From Cycas panzhihuaensis (Eukaryota; Cycadophyta): a stretch of DNA of 64,000 nucleotides. The notes below the pieces were generated by a model, which worked only from the letters and a program-made list of their open reading frames with translations, ran no database searches and was not told the origin of the DNA. The translations under genes were made by a program, and so were the position numbers. Of this stretch, positions 11,501 through 22,599 are shown in pieces (position 1 is the stretch's first letter; every line of letters starts with the position of its first letter). The DNA lies in contig CM041465.1 of NCBI GenBank assembly GCA_023213395.1, positions 55,993,741-56,057,740 on the forward strand. Reading direction: 5' to 3'.

Positions 11501-11560
11501 CAAATTTTTAACATGGAGGTCATTTTCAGATGGGGTCAAATTATTACAACCCTCCTTAAA
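8529..11560 (-). repeat. 5' LTR of element G (outer end approximate)
   Basis: The minus-strand LTR ends (CTAGAATCA) five bases before the PBS. It contains a perfect plant TATA box at 10603-10614. The outer end cannot be fixed because no partner LTR lies in the window; I placed it before the primer-binding site and putative LTR of the next element. No coding sequence is supported here; the Lys/Glu-rich open stretch at 10019-10303 is low-complexity AT-rich sequence. Confidence 0.5.
10603..10614 (-). promoter_or_regulatory. TATA box in LTR of element G
   Basis: The minus strand reads CTCTATAAATAGA, an exact plant TATA consensus, about 2.07 kb upstream of the LTR end. It implies a long R-U5 part, as in other Tat LTRs. 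Confidence 0.6.
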
Positions 11561-11799
11561 CACTAATCAATTAATTAATTATTAGGAGAAAGGGTGCCTT
11601 CGAATGGTTGCATCTCTCTGCTAAAGGACCTAATTCCATGCATATAAATATATATACATTATAAACATTTATCATCACTTATTTCTTATTAATTAATATT
11701 GGTATTTTGACTCATAAATATCTTACACAATTATGTATTTTCTTATGTACTTATTAAATTCAATAGTTATCCCTCAAGTTATAAAGAAGGTTTGTAACA
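11560..11799 (+). repeat. LTR 3' portion of element F
   Basis: AT-rich sequence ending in TTTGTAACA two bases before a primer-binding site. A TATA-like run (CATATAAATATATATAC) lies at 11640-11656. The left end is unknown, since no second copy is present. Confidence 0.4.
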
Positions 11800-11801
11800 A
11801 G

Positions 11802-11816
11802 TGGTATTAGAGTAGG
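11802..11816 (+). promoter_or_regulatory. Primer-binding site, initiator tRNA-Met type (element F)
   Basis: TGGTATTAGAGTAGG differs by a few bases from the usual TGGTATCAGAGC and lies two bases after an LTR-like ACA end. The context AACAAGTGGTAT is typical of chromoviruses. Confidence 0.55.
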
Positions 11817-12740
11817 AATTCTTTTATGGCATCTTCAATTATGACTGACATTCCCTGCCAGGCATCTAAGTGCCCTTCGAATTTTATTACCTTCTTAAAC
11901 CCAATATCCACTTTCATTCATTCAAGTTTGAATGTCATACCACCATCCTCTCTCATTTGTTTAGGTTCCAATGCCATACTAGTACCCACTCTCATTCATT
12001 CAGTATCCACTCTCATTTATTCAAGTCTAAATTATCATCTAGCTCTAAGATCTTTATGGATATTAACAAGGACCATGACTTCATTGTTCTTCATGCTCTA
12101 CAATCATCATCTATTGAAGTTGATTTGTCCCAATACCTTTACTATTTGATAACCTAGCCAATTGCTACATTGGAAAAAAATATACAAGTACTAGTGTAAA
12201 TACCATTTGCATTTTTTTAGCTACTATGAGTACATCTTATTTCATCTACTTTCCCAAGTTTGTAGTGTCAGCATCACCTCAGTCATCCTCATTATCATTA
12301 TAATACCCGAATTATTCCAATTGACCTGTGGTCACCTTTGATGCAAATATATTATACATAATTCTTCTTTATTCACTCAAAACATAAGTCTTACTAGTCA
12401 CGATATTGCGTGGTTATACCATTGTAGCCAATCACGTAGATCTATGGATGAATTATTTAATTCTTTAACATAATGAATGAATTATTACCCCCAATTGCTT
12501 ACCCTTGTGCTCTTCTTTCGTGAGAAGAGACAACTTTAATAATAGTGTTATCACAGCATTGAGATAGTCATAATCGCCATCCTCCTCCCCATTCTACACC
12601 AACATGGTGGTTAGGTTGTAATTTTCATAAGCATCACTCAACTTGTGATACAACACATCCAACACAATTGTGTTGAAATTAGAGAGAGGTGCAAATACCA
12701 ACATAAAAAGAAATTCGCTATTACAACCACCATAATTGGA
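11817..12740 (+). other. Leader-like AT-rich DNA, no gene seen
   Basis: Two overlapping short open stretches begin at 11826 and 11870, but neither has a recognisable domain. This may be the untranslated leader of element F or unrelated intervening sequence. Confidence 0.4.
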
Positions 12741-12741
12741 A

Positions 12742-12744
<3 letters not shown>

Positions 12745-12817
<73 letters not shown>
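12745..12817. repeat. (TA)n microsatellite
   Basis: An almost pure TA run of about 36 units. It is followed by AGCCACATTTTTGAGTCATA, a degenerate copy of the motif that flanks the larger microsatellite cluster to the right. Confidence 0.95.
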
Positions 12818-12818
<1 letters not shown>

Positions 12819-12934
12819 CCACATTTTTGAGTCATATATATTTATTCATATTCACGTTACATAACTTCTTTATTATTCCACTATTACATAACCTCTTCAT
12901 ATTTTCTATTATATAACAACCATTATTTCAGTCA

Positions 12935-13802
<868 letters not shown>

Positions 13803-14120
13803 TATTAATAAATATATTTAATTATTATACTATTTCTTTGGTGACAAGTATATTCATAAAATCAGTATTGCTCCTTAAAATACCTAATATATTACATAGT
13901 CATTATAAATAGGTTAAAGTTTATTTATACATAAATATTTAATTGAAAAGAGATAATGGCAGATTTTACTGCATTAAGTCATCTTACATGCCACACAAAA
14001 ATTTAAATTCTATATATATCATGTGCTTCACAACTATATAGTCCAACGTAAGTGAATATACAAGCATTCACAGTAATAAAAGACTACTAGTGGAATCACA
14101 CATATACCATTGTAAACATA

Positions 14121-15215
14121 ATGAACACTGAGGAAATAACTAAAAACTTAATTCAAAATGATATAGTCAAACCTATCACCTATGCAGTCCATGAAGTAGT
14201 TCAAATGTCAAATACACTCTTAAATCACACCTTACATCAAATCTTTAGACAAATTAATAATCATGGAATTAGGTAAAAAAGAAGACATAATTGTCCCTTA
14301 ATCGAAAGATGAAAGAATTAGTTGCCAATCATATGTTGGAACATGATTTACAAGATATTAGTCTAGACCTCAAATAACTTAAGTAAACTTCAATAATGAA
14401 CCTATTAGAAAATATCTTAATGACTACTAAAATCTAACACTTAAAGAATAAAAGGTGGTTAGATTTGAAGTATATTTCAACTATTTACAAACTATAGAAT
14501 CATAGACAAAAAAAATTGTAATATAACACTTCAGTATTGAGCATAAGACACATAACCTAAGAGTATAGATTCAACAAATGAAAATTTATTTTCATTTGAT
14601 TGAAATTAAGCCAACTAAATAAGTTGTTTTAACAACCCTACACATGGACGAAATTGTATGCGAATGGCGGTAGCGTTTAGAATGTATCACATTTCGAAAC
14701 CAATTACTAATATGGAAAGAATTTATCCACTTATTCATTAAAAATTTTAAAATTATAATCAACCATGATTACTATTGTGAATTAAAAAAATTAAAACAAA
14801 CATGATATGTAGAAGAATACAACATGGCATTCACTAAGTTGAACCATGTACTAGAAGACATCCCAACTAGTAGACTTAATGCAATTATACATCAATGGCC
14901 TGATAATAGAAATCCAAGCTGATGTAAAAATCCAACAACTAAAAGATCTTAATAAGATAATACAACTAGTGCGAATACATGAAAATAAAATTAACACATT
15001 ATACAAGACAAATACAAACTCATATATTTCCCTATTTGCCCAACCTAGACCATTATTAAGTGTTTAGCATAAACCACTATCGATCAATCTGAATCGACCA
15101 GCCAAACCAATCCTTACAAAGACAAAAGCAAAACAAGAAGAGTTAAGAAAAAAGAATCTATGCTTTAGATGCAATAAAAAGTAGATCCTTAAGCATAAAT
15201 GTTAAAAGAACTAAT
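14121..15215 (+). pseudogene. Ty3/gypsy gag with zinc knuckle, degenerate (element F)
   Basis: The frame opens at ATG 14121 (MNTEEITKNLIQNDIV). The conserved capsid part reads YVEEYNMAFTKLNHVLEDI at about 14807-14862 and, after a frame change, YINGLIIEIQADVKIQQLK from 14889. This is the pattern of the retrotransposon gag domain. A zinc knuckle follows at about 15160-15200: CFRCNKK, a stop, then ILKHKC, matching the CxxC...HxxC type of chromovirus nucleocapsids. Stops and shifts interrupt it throughout. Assignment of the PBS at 11802 to this gag is inference, since 2.3 kb and the microsatellite cluster lie between. Confidence 0.65.
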
Positions 15216-15399
15216 TATATACAATTAGATTGTTGCCAAATGATAATATTAATGAAAAAAAAAGAAAGTTTAAAAAATAACCAAGAAGATTGTCATAATT
15301 ATGAACATTAGGAAAAATACTATAATCTCGAGGTTGACAATCCAACAATGTCATTTTCATTAATGAACAATTTCACTTAGTCAAATACATTAAAACTAC

Positions 15400-15760
15400 A
15401 AAGTTCTATAAAAAATCAAGTTGTTACAATCTTAGTGGATCTAGGTAGCACTCATAATTTTATTAATAGAAACTATACTCAACAATTGAGATTATTTCCA
15501 TTAAGAGCTCCTCATTTCCAAATAAGTATTGGAGGAAGATAAGTAATATCAGACCAAGACATGATGAAAAACCTTAATCTCATGGTAAGTAATGTCATCA
15601 TTATAGAATACTTTTATGTCCTTAATGTGAGAGGTGTAGATATTGTTTTAGGCAATCAATAACTTAGTACACTTGGAACATTTGAAATGAATCTAGACAA
15701 GTTATTTATAAGATTCAAGAAGGAAGGAGCAATCATCATGTTTTCAAGAAAAAACTAAAG
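15400..15760 (+). pseudogene. Aspartic protease, degenerate (element F)
   Basis: Reads QVVTILVDLGSTHNFINRNY at about 15419-15478, where the active site normally is D-S-G-S-T-H-N-F; the second residue is Leu. The C-terminal part GVDIVLGNQ at about 15633-15660 matches the usual ADVVLGxQWL. It is in the right order after gag and before the RT fragment. Stops interrupt the region. Confidence 0.65.
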
Positions 15761-15849
15761 AAAAACCAAAATAATATCATGTACACGTATGGAGAAAGAA
15801 ACTAGGAAACATCCTTAGGATATAATATCTTAGTTTTTTACATTTCAAG

Positions 15850-16075
15850 AAAAAAATCGAATTGACAACTAAAAGAGATGAAATATACAAAATATCCCAA
15901 AAACACGAAAAAAATTACCAAGGTCTTCAAGCATAATCATCTTCCAATAAAATCTTGCAACATTCGAGTAATTTCCTAATGGGCACAAACTCAATAGATA
16001 TTCAAACTTATAAAAGAACACATCACTATCAAGATAAAGTTTTAACACATTATCACACACATTATGACGTTTGTT
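15850..16075 (+). pseudogene. Start of reverse transcriptase, truncated (element F)
   Basis: MGTNSIDIQTYKRTHHYQDK near 15978-16037 resembles the N-terminal RT motif PGTxPIxxxPYRxxHxQK of Ty3/gypsy elements. A weak match to the preceding LPxxRxxDH motif lies just upstream. Nothing after 16.1 kb looks like RT, so the element is truncated here. This call rests on one short motif and on order. Confidence 0.4.
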
Positions 16076-16328
16076 TTAAGGATTGCAATCATTCATTGTG
16101 GTTGACTATGTTTTGTGGGCAAAACAGAAAGAAAATTATCCTGAATGAAGAATGCTCATTAAATTGATAAGAGGGGTATACCCTCATTTATACAAGTAAT
16201 CTTACATAACTGATTTGTACAAGGGTGACAAGTGTCAATCATAAGTGACTGAAAGATAATATTATAAAATGGAAATATACATATATCAATATTAGTTATC
16301 ACAGGCTATTTTGTAATCACCTTAGTTA

Positions 16329-16795
16329 TGTTAGATACTTAATATGCCCGTAAGGTCTAGATTGACTTGCAAACAATTAAGTTAAGTCTACTCATCGACT
16401 AAGGCTTATCGACATAAGCTATGTACACTACACGACTTTAATAAAATTCTATGCACTCAATATGCTAGAAACAAAAATAGACAATGATAAAATTAATGCA
16501 AGTATCATTGATCATATTTCATATAAGTATATACATATAACAATAACCTTAATCTATTGCAAAAGATAGGAGTACGAAGGGTTGATCATGCAAAGTGACA
16601 CAAGGCACTTTGTATGATCACCTTATAAGATGATACAAAAATAGTGTAAACAAATGACCCCATACACATAAAGTTCATAATATTAAGTTGTAATTAACCC
16701 AAAGTTATGACAATAAAACCTTCATAATGTACTAACATAATGTTATCAATTAAATATTAACATCTAACTTAAAAATTAAACATTATCTTCCAACA
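16329..16795 (-). repeat. Orphan LTR, probably a 3' LTR on the minus strand
   Basis: The block has TG...CA ends with a matching terminal inverted repeat (TGTT at 16329, AACA at 16792-16795). Directly outside its right end the minus strand carries a purine run (ATTGGGGGA at 16796-16804), as expected of a polypurine tract before a 3' LTR. No partner LTR and no matching target duplication were found, and no pol domain is recognisable to its right. Confidence 0.45.
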
Positions 16796-16804
16796 TCCCC
16801 CAAT

Positions 16805-18214
16805 AATATTTAATTTTTTTAATAAAATGTTGTATCAACTAAAATGATGTTAATGTCCATATAAAGATGTCACCATCTGCCAGATCACATAGGTGACTAG
16901 CTATTGTATTCATCAGTCACCTAGGTAATATCTTCGCGAATGTGGTTCATCAACACAGAGTATATCTCAATCTGATGCATATCCCAGGAGTAGGCCAAAC
17001 TACTTGACCAAACATATGCTATAAAGTTAGACATTCCGTTTGACATAAATATCATCTATACTATTACATGTAAGGAAAATGAAATCAATGGTGCGCTCAT
17101 TAGGTAAAACACTAGCTGTAAATAAGATATCAACATATGAAGGAAGTGGCATTCCTGCCATCTTCCACAAGGAGAAAAAAAATGCATCATTACTAATAAT
17201 AATATAGAGGGCAAATTAGTTGTTCCTCCAAACTATTACATCATGATAAAGGGAAATAAGAAGGGAAAATTTGTTGTGCCTTCAAACCCAATAAACATTA
17301 CATTACATCTAGCATAGCTAACATAAAATGCAGTACATAAAACATATCTGAAACTATTGATCTAATTTCAGATCCATTAAAATCCTTAATACTATTCAAA
17401 AAAGAGTATAAATACATTTGGATGGAACTTGTTTTTATGTGTCCAGCATTTAGTAGGTGAGAAAATGTAATTCAAGCTCTTAAAATATGAGAAAAATGCA
17501 TTAAAAATATGTGAACAAATTTTCTCGTGTGCAACCAGGACTGTCTCAAGTGCAACCGAGGCTATTTCAAGTGCGGCCAGAAAATTATATCCCTCACAAA
17601 AAGTACAACCGAATGGGGTAAACATATTTCGATTGGTACAAAATTTTATAGGAACGTCCGTACAAGTGTCTTCTAGCTATTAAAAGAAAGAAACCAGAGC
17701 TTTTAACTAATTTTAACTAGTTTTTAAATGATCAAAAAAAGGGCTAGAAAATTAAGGGGAAATAATGAAAAAATAGATTTTTAGAAGTTGAATGAACATG
17801 GACAAGGTAGAAAAATCACCCAAATCTATCCAAGAGACATGGAGGAGCACCTAGTAATCTCAAACGTACCAAGAGGAGTGAAGAAATTTGGGAAATAACT
17901 TAAATTAGCAGCCCAAACAGTGAAATTGCTCTAAAACGAATATCGTACAAAAAAAGAAGGCAAGAACATACTTCAAGACAGTTGGAGATGATTCTAGAGA
18001 GGATGCAGTAGGCATAAAAGTACCCAAGATTCTTCTTGCAGTCCCAAAGATGTTATAGCAGCAAAGAAAAGTGTTTAATATTGCACTTTAAAATAGAATT
18101 TTGTAAGAAAAAGAAATATTTTCAAATTTAAGATATTTTATTATATATTGAATCTAAAATTGTTTCGATTGTAATAAGCTTTTACTTTTCCATTCAATTT
18201 TAGATCAATATTTT
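16805..18214. other. Non-coding AT-rich stretch incl. LTR of element D
   Basis: No gene is supported. The right part, ending at TAGATCA just before the PBS at 18215, should be the 5' LTR of element D, with unknown left end. A 21-bp tandem repeat (2.5 units of GTGCAACC...TCAA) lies at 17529-17588. Confidence 0.45.
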
Positions 18215-18230
18215 TGGTATCAAAGCATAG
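18215..18230 (+). promoter_or_regulatory. Primer-binding site of element D
   Basis: TGGTATCAAAGCATAG is the initiator tRNA-Met type site (TGGTATCAGAGC) with one change, followed 170 bases later by a gag frame. Confidence 0.7.
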
Positions 18231-18398
18231 TTTTAAAAACCTTTAGAAGTTTGTGGATTTTTGAAAAAAAAAAGAAAAAAAAAAAACCCATATTGTCTTG
18301 TCGTGTGAAAAGAGTATATGAAAACTAGGTTTCAATACCAATTAACTAGCAAAACTTTGACTAAATCGCTTGAGAAAGAATGTAGAAAGTGAAGGAAA

Positions 18399-19440
18399 AT
18401 GGCTAAACTAGAGGAAGATATGAAGAAAAGGTTCTTAAAGATGAAGCAAAATCTCAATAGGTTAACTCAGCTTATGGCATAACTTATTTCTCGATAGGGT
18501 ACATCCTCTTTAATAATCAAAGGCAAGAAGAAGGAAGAAGATGAATCGGTAAAAGAATAGACAAGTGAAGGTACCCAAAATAGACCTACAAATGACCAAC
18601 AAGATAAGGAAGAAGGAGATGATAGTCCATCAATGGAGAAACCTTTGACAATGCATCCATTCAAGGTTGAGACAAAACTTGAATTGCTCATATATAATGG
18701 AATCCTAGATGTTGAGAAGTTAGATAATTAGTTGGAACAATTAGAGACATACTTCTCAATTTATGAATCACTTTTGCTAGGTTAAAACTCTCCAAATATG
18801 CATTGGTTTGGTGGAATGCATATCTCAAATTCCATAATGCGAATAAAATCATATGGCTGAAATTATATGGCAGTAATTCAAATCTCTCATTAAGAAGTAA
18901 TTTTACTCCATTAGGTATGAAGAGTAGTATAGGATAAGATGGCAATATTATAGACAAAAAAGAGGCTAAAATATCCAAGATTACACAATAAAATTTTAGA
19001 AGCAAGCTATTGTGTTGGACATCTCTTTACTTGGCAAAGACATAATGCTAAAATATATTGGAGGGTGACATCAACATATTTAGTAAGAACTTCAATTATT
19101 TGAAGTGAAAATGCTTAATGAAGCTAGTAAGAAAGAAATTACTATAGAGAAGAGGAACAAGAAGATTTACACATACAGGAAATGGTTTGCACTTCAAGAA
19201 GGTAGCAACAAACTGGCCCAAGGTAAGAAGTTTCCAAGAAAAGTAGGAAAGCAAACAATTGGGGGTTTTATCAAGAAGAAGTAAGCAAATACCACTCAAA
19301 TCAAAATCTCTTGCACATATTGTAAGCGAGCATGACACTGCATAAAAGATTGTTGGTTCTTACATCCAGAGAAGCAGCCCAAAAACAAGGGTAAAGCTTT
19401 ATTTAATTGTATAGGAGCTAAAGACATTTATGGCACCAAA
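18399..19440 (+). pseudogene. Chromovirus gag, degenerate (element D)
   Basis: The likely start is the ATG at 18399 (MAKLEEDMKKRFLKMKQNL). A charged segment leads to the capsid domain at about 18657-18775: FKVETKLELLIYNGILDVE, a stop, then LEQLETYFSIYE. This is the classic FKVExKxxxPxYDGxxDxExLxxWLxQLExYF pattern. WWNAYLKFHNANKI lies near 18810-18850. The nucleocapsid follows near 19308-19370 with CTYCKRA, a stop, and HCIKDCWFLHPEKQPKN, a CxxC...HxxxxC knuckle. Frameshifts and stops make it non-functional. Confidence 0.72.
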
Positions 19441-19459
19441 GAAGCCAATGAGAAGTTGA

Positions 19460-19649
19460 TACTCATGACTAATGTTGAACTTAAAGACAACCATCAAGAG
19501 GTTGATTTAGAGATTAAAGAGGAGCTCTTCATGGTGAGAATCTAAGTGAAACAAAGTATGGTTCATACTATTTTTTATAGAGAAAGCCAAAAGAATCTAA
19601 TCTCAGAAGCATTAGTGAAGAAGTTAGGATTATAAATGCTGCAAAAAGA
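19460..19649 (+). pseudogene. Aspartic protease N-terminal part (element D), cut by copia LTR
   Basis: Reads EELFMVRI, stop, then a decayed active site (FYRESQKNLISEALVKKLGL). In element 1 the equivalent reads IIDPGSQKNLI. The catalytic Asp is lost here. The frame ends at the TG of the LTR at 19650. Confidence 0.65.
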
Positions 19650-20026
19650 TGTTAAAACTATATAATACCTCCTCCATTTCTTCACATCTTTATAATCTAA
19701 TGTTTATATTATGTATTAATAGACCCTTGATATAATTAAACTATATTTAATAGTAAGGTCAGGTCCACCTCTTATGCCGTTAACTCGACCTATTAGATTA
19801 TATTTTAATATTTGGTGGATGGCTATAAATAATACCCTACACCTTTGTACATCACATTGATTTGATTTTAATGTGGAAGCTCTACCCGATAGAGAGCCTA
19901 CGGTGTGATGAATTCACATGTAATATTGTTGATCTATTTGTTGTATTTATTTGCATATTTCATTGATTATTCTAATTATATTATTCGATATACTTTGATT
20001 AATGCATATGTATTTAGATCCTGACA
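19650..20026 (+). repeat. Copia LTR (element A, 5' LTR)
   Basis: TGTTAAAAC...CTGACA, 377 bp, followed nine bases later by a perfect initiator tRNA-Met PBS. It holds a TATA box at 19824-19831. The left end joins element D protease. A candidate left target-site sequence is AAAGA; the other end is not in the window. Confidence 0.7.
19824..19831 (+). promoter_or_regulatory. TATA box in LTR of copia A
   Basis: TATAAATA within the LTR, 200 bases before its end, a usual spacing for a short copia LTR. Confidence 0.6.
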
Positions 20027-20035
20027 TTTTTATCA

Positions 20036-20050
20036 TGGTATCAGAGCCCG
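20036..20050 (+). promoter_or_regulatory. Primer-binding site of copia A
   Basis: TGGTATCAGAGCCCG is an exact initiator tRNA-Met complement core. The leader after it is interrupted at 20125 by element H. Confidence 0.85.
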
Positions 20051-20124
20051 TATGTGCTTGATTTGAAGTATTTTTTGTGATTTAAAGCTTGTTGCCTCTA
20101 TTATTTCATGTTTTTTACAAGAAG

Positions 20125-20622
20125 TGTAATGTATCTTCCACAATAAAAAACTCCAAAGAGAGAAATGCGAGAAATGTTAAGCGCCAAAGAGAGCCAAAAG
20201 AGACAATTGATCACTAAAGAGAACCAAAGTTCTTTTTTCTTAAGTAATATGATCCAAGAATGAATTACAATAAAGACCTGAGAGGGTATGTATAGTTCTT
20301 CAACTACTAATGCTTACTTCTATTCTAAGCACTTACTAAATAAGTGAGCACAACTACTTACTAAATACATGCACAAAAAGAGCAACTACTTGTTAAATAT
20401 ATGTGTAGTGGACTTACTAAATAAGTGAGCACAACTACTTGTTAAATGCATGTGCAATACAAAAGCACCACTATTTGAGTACTTGCTAAATAAGTGAGTA
20501 TGCTTATTTAGGCACTTACTAAATAAGCAAGTACTTTAGAATATTCACAAGATCACATAACCCTTTGATGAATTCCACATGCTAATACTTCCTTTCGCTT
20601 ATGGAGGTGAGGTTATGTTACA
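20125..20622 (-). repeat. 3' LTR of element H
   Basis: Partner of the LTR at 26131-26618. It carries five or six copies of the motif ACTTACTAAATAAGTGAGC or its variants between 20330 and 20540. Its TATA region (GGTATGTATAG) is altered relative to the 5' LTR. Confidence 0.92.
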
Positions 20623-20624
20623 AG

Positions 20625-20634
20625 TCCCCCCCTC
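20625..20634 (-). promoter_or_regulatory. Polypurine tract of element H
   Basis: The minus strand reads GAGGGGGGGA two bases before the 3' LTR. Confidence 0.75.
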
Positions 20635-20639
20635 TAAGA

Positions 20640-22060
20640 CATTGAGCCCTTGAAGCATTGCAAATGAGGATGTTGTTTGACAAATTCACCAAATTCCTAA
20701 GTTGCTTCATTTGCATCACAACTAACCCACTGTATCAAATGCTCAAAAATATTGTGATTCTGAAGGTGGTATTGACAACTGGCGAGGATCCGATCTGGTG
20801 GAATTGTAAGAGTTTGTTTATTATGAAGAATGGGGAGGGTAGTGAGGGGTGTAATATTTTTTCCTAGACACTTTTTAAGGCATGAGGCATAGAAGATATT
20901 ATGGATATTGGTATCTAGGGGAAGTTCAAGGGCATATGCAACTTTGCCAATCTTTTTAATGACTTTATACAGACCATAATAATGGGGGCTTAGTTTGTGG
21001 CCTCGATGGGCTTTTAGGGATTGTTGTTTGTATGGTTGGAGACAGAGGAAGACGAGATCTCCAATGTCAAATGATCGATCAAATCAATGGCGGTCAGCGA
21101 GTTGCTTCATATGATTTCTTGCATTGGCTAGGTTTTGCTTAAAGATATGAAGGATTTGGTCCATGCCTTGGAGCTTTTGTTGGGCAGAGGCATTCCAAAA
21201 ATTAGTTTCTAAAGTATGGTGTGAAGGGGGCTAATAGTCGTATAATGCCAAGAATGGAGACATGCCAATGGCTGAATGGTGTGATGAATTGTACCAATAT
21301 TCTGCCAAGGATAACCAGGATGTCTATTTAGCTTGGTGGTCATAGGCAAAACAACGTAGGTATGTTTCTAAAGTTTTGTTCAAAGCCTTTGATTGACCAT
21401 CTATTTATGGATGGTAGGCAGTACTCATATTAAATGAAGTTCCCACAACTTTAAATAACTCTTTCCAAAAGGATCTAGTGAATTTGGGGTCCCTATCACA
21501 AATGATAGTTGAGGGGAATCCATGAAGATGGAAAATGAATAAGACATAAATGTCAGCCAGATGAGATGATTTATAAGATGTGTGTACTGGAATAAAATGA
21601 GCATATTTGGTTAGTCTATCAATGACTACCCAAATAGAGTCAAACCCAGCCAATGTAGATAATCCAGTAATAAAATCCATGGCAATGTCCTGCCATTTTC
21701 CTTAAGGGATATATAATGGTTGGAGTAGTCTCAGTAAAGCATTGTTATCCACCTTATGTCATTCACAAGTATCACATTTTGACACAAAGGTAAAGATAAT
21801 ATGTTTCATATGGGGCCAAAAGAAGTTAGCATGAATACGATAATAAGTCTTATCAAATCCCGAATGACCCCCTAAAGGAGTGGAGTGATACTCTATTAGA
21901 ATGCATGAAATGAAAGATGAGGAAGGGTGGACAAAGATGCGATTATGAAATAACAGATGGTTTGAATGAGTTGATCATCCATTCTAGTTTAAAGTTTTTT
22001 ATTTCTAAAGGAAGTAGTCAGGTTGTGCCTAGTTTTCAGCATGTAATTCATCTAGCCAAA
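20640..22060 (-). pseudogene. Integrase with chromodomain (element H), degenerate
   Basis: From right to left on the minus strand: a zinc-finger segment (HSTPLGGHSG near 21890, FVSKCDTCE near 21770), then MDFITGLSTLAGFDSIWVV and DRLTKYAHFIP from 21680, CDRDPKFTRSFWKELF near 21490, and DGQSKALNKTL near 21390. The first two catalytic Asp are kept, but the Glu of the usual DGQTE(V) motif is Lys. A GPF/Y-like segment with GKVAYALELP lies near 20960. The C-terminal chromodomain is at about 20775-20650: PDRILASCQYHLQ, then FEHLIQWVSCDANEAT. This fits the (V)LVKWKGLPxxEATWE pattern. A chromodomain directs integration to marked chromatin. Confidence 0.85.
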
Positions 22061-22079
22061 TGGGTTGGGGCTTAGATAT

Positions 22080-22580
22080 AGCATGGATGCTGGGGTTGGT
22101 GTCATTGGAATTAGGAGAAATGCAAGAAAGGGCATCCACAACGACATTGTCTTTGCCTTTCTTACAAGATATCGTAAAGTCAAAAACCTGAAGGTGATCA
22201 ATCCATTTGACTTATTCTTCTGAGAGGATTGATTAGTCCATCAGATTATAGAGATTACGGTGATTAGTAAGGATTGTGAATTTTGACCCTAAAAGATATT
22301 AATGCCACTTATCCACTGCATGTAGGATTGATCACATTTCCTTTTGGTAAGTTGATAGTCGAAGTTCATGGTCTTTTAGTTTTTGACTTTTGAATGCAAT
22401 GGGGTGATATTCCTGCATAAGAATAGTCCCTATGCCGAATCTGAAAGCATCACACTTGAGCTGGAAAGGTTGGGTGAAATCAGGAGTGACCAACACTGGG
22501 GTAGAGGTCATCACTAGATTGAGGTGGGAAAAGGCAGCTTTAGCCTCTAACGACTATTAAAAGGAGTTTTTACGGAGCAA
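22080..22580 (-). pseudogene. RNase H (element H), degenerate
   Basis: Open stretch 22514-22332 reads VTPDFTQPFQLKCDAFRF and then GIGTILMQEYHPIAFKSQKL. The first catalytic Asp is kept (KCDAF, usually TDASD). The segment HELRLSTYQKEML keeps the Glu. The TDHxxL motif has become TNHRNLYNLMD near 22260, losing the Asp. NVVVDALS near 22160-22140 is the last motif. The order directly after RT is normal. Confidence 0.8.
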
Positions 22581-22599
22581 ATTTGTTAGTGGGGCTACT

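Larger units (their letters stand above)
4790..11560 (-). mobile_element. Eroded Tat-related Ty3/gypsy element on minus strand (element G)
   Basis: Read on the minus strand this holds an LTR (8529 to about 11560), a primer-binding site, gag and protease. Gag and protease stretches align by eye with those of the two GC-rich Tat copies: QLVDTFISYFDVAHPFD near 7000-7060 matches ELVDEFINYFDVARPFESG, and FEFNMLLGRLWIKQ near 5640 matches DYNLLLGRPWLDQ. The PBS also matches. The element is much more AT-rich than Tat1 and Tat2 and full of stops, so it is an old insertion. RT and beyond are missing; the element ends near 4.8 kb against the LTR of element 1. Outer boundaries are approximate. Confidence 0.75.
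18215..19649 (+). mobile_element. Ty3/gypsy chromovirus, gag to protease (element D), truncated
   Basis: PBS, gag and the first part of protease of a plus-strand element. The protease signature SQKNLISEALVKKLGL is nearly that of element 1 at 400-450, so the two are one lineage. The copy stops abruptly at 19649, where a copia LTR with a TG end begins, so it was the target of that insertion. The downstream half is not seen in this window. Confidence 0.75.

Noticed and set aside
11826-12157. Two overlapping frames just after the PBS at 11802, considered as gag start
   Set aside because: No gag motif is present in either; the recognisable gag of the following element starts at 14121.
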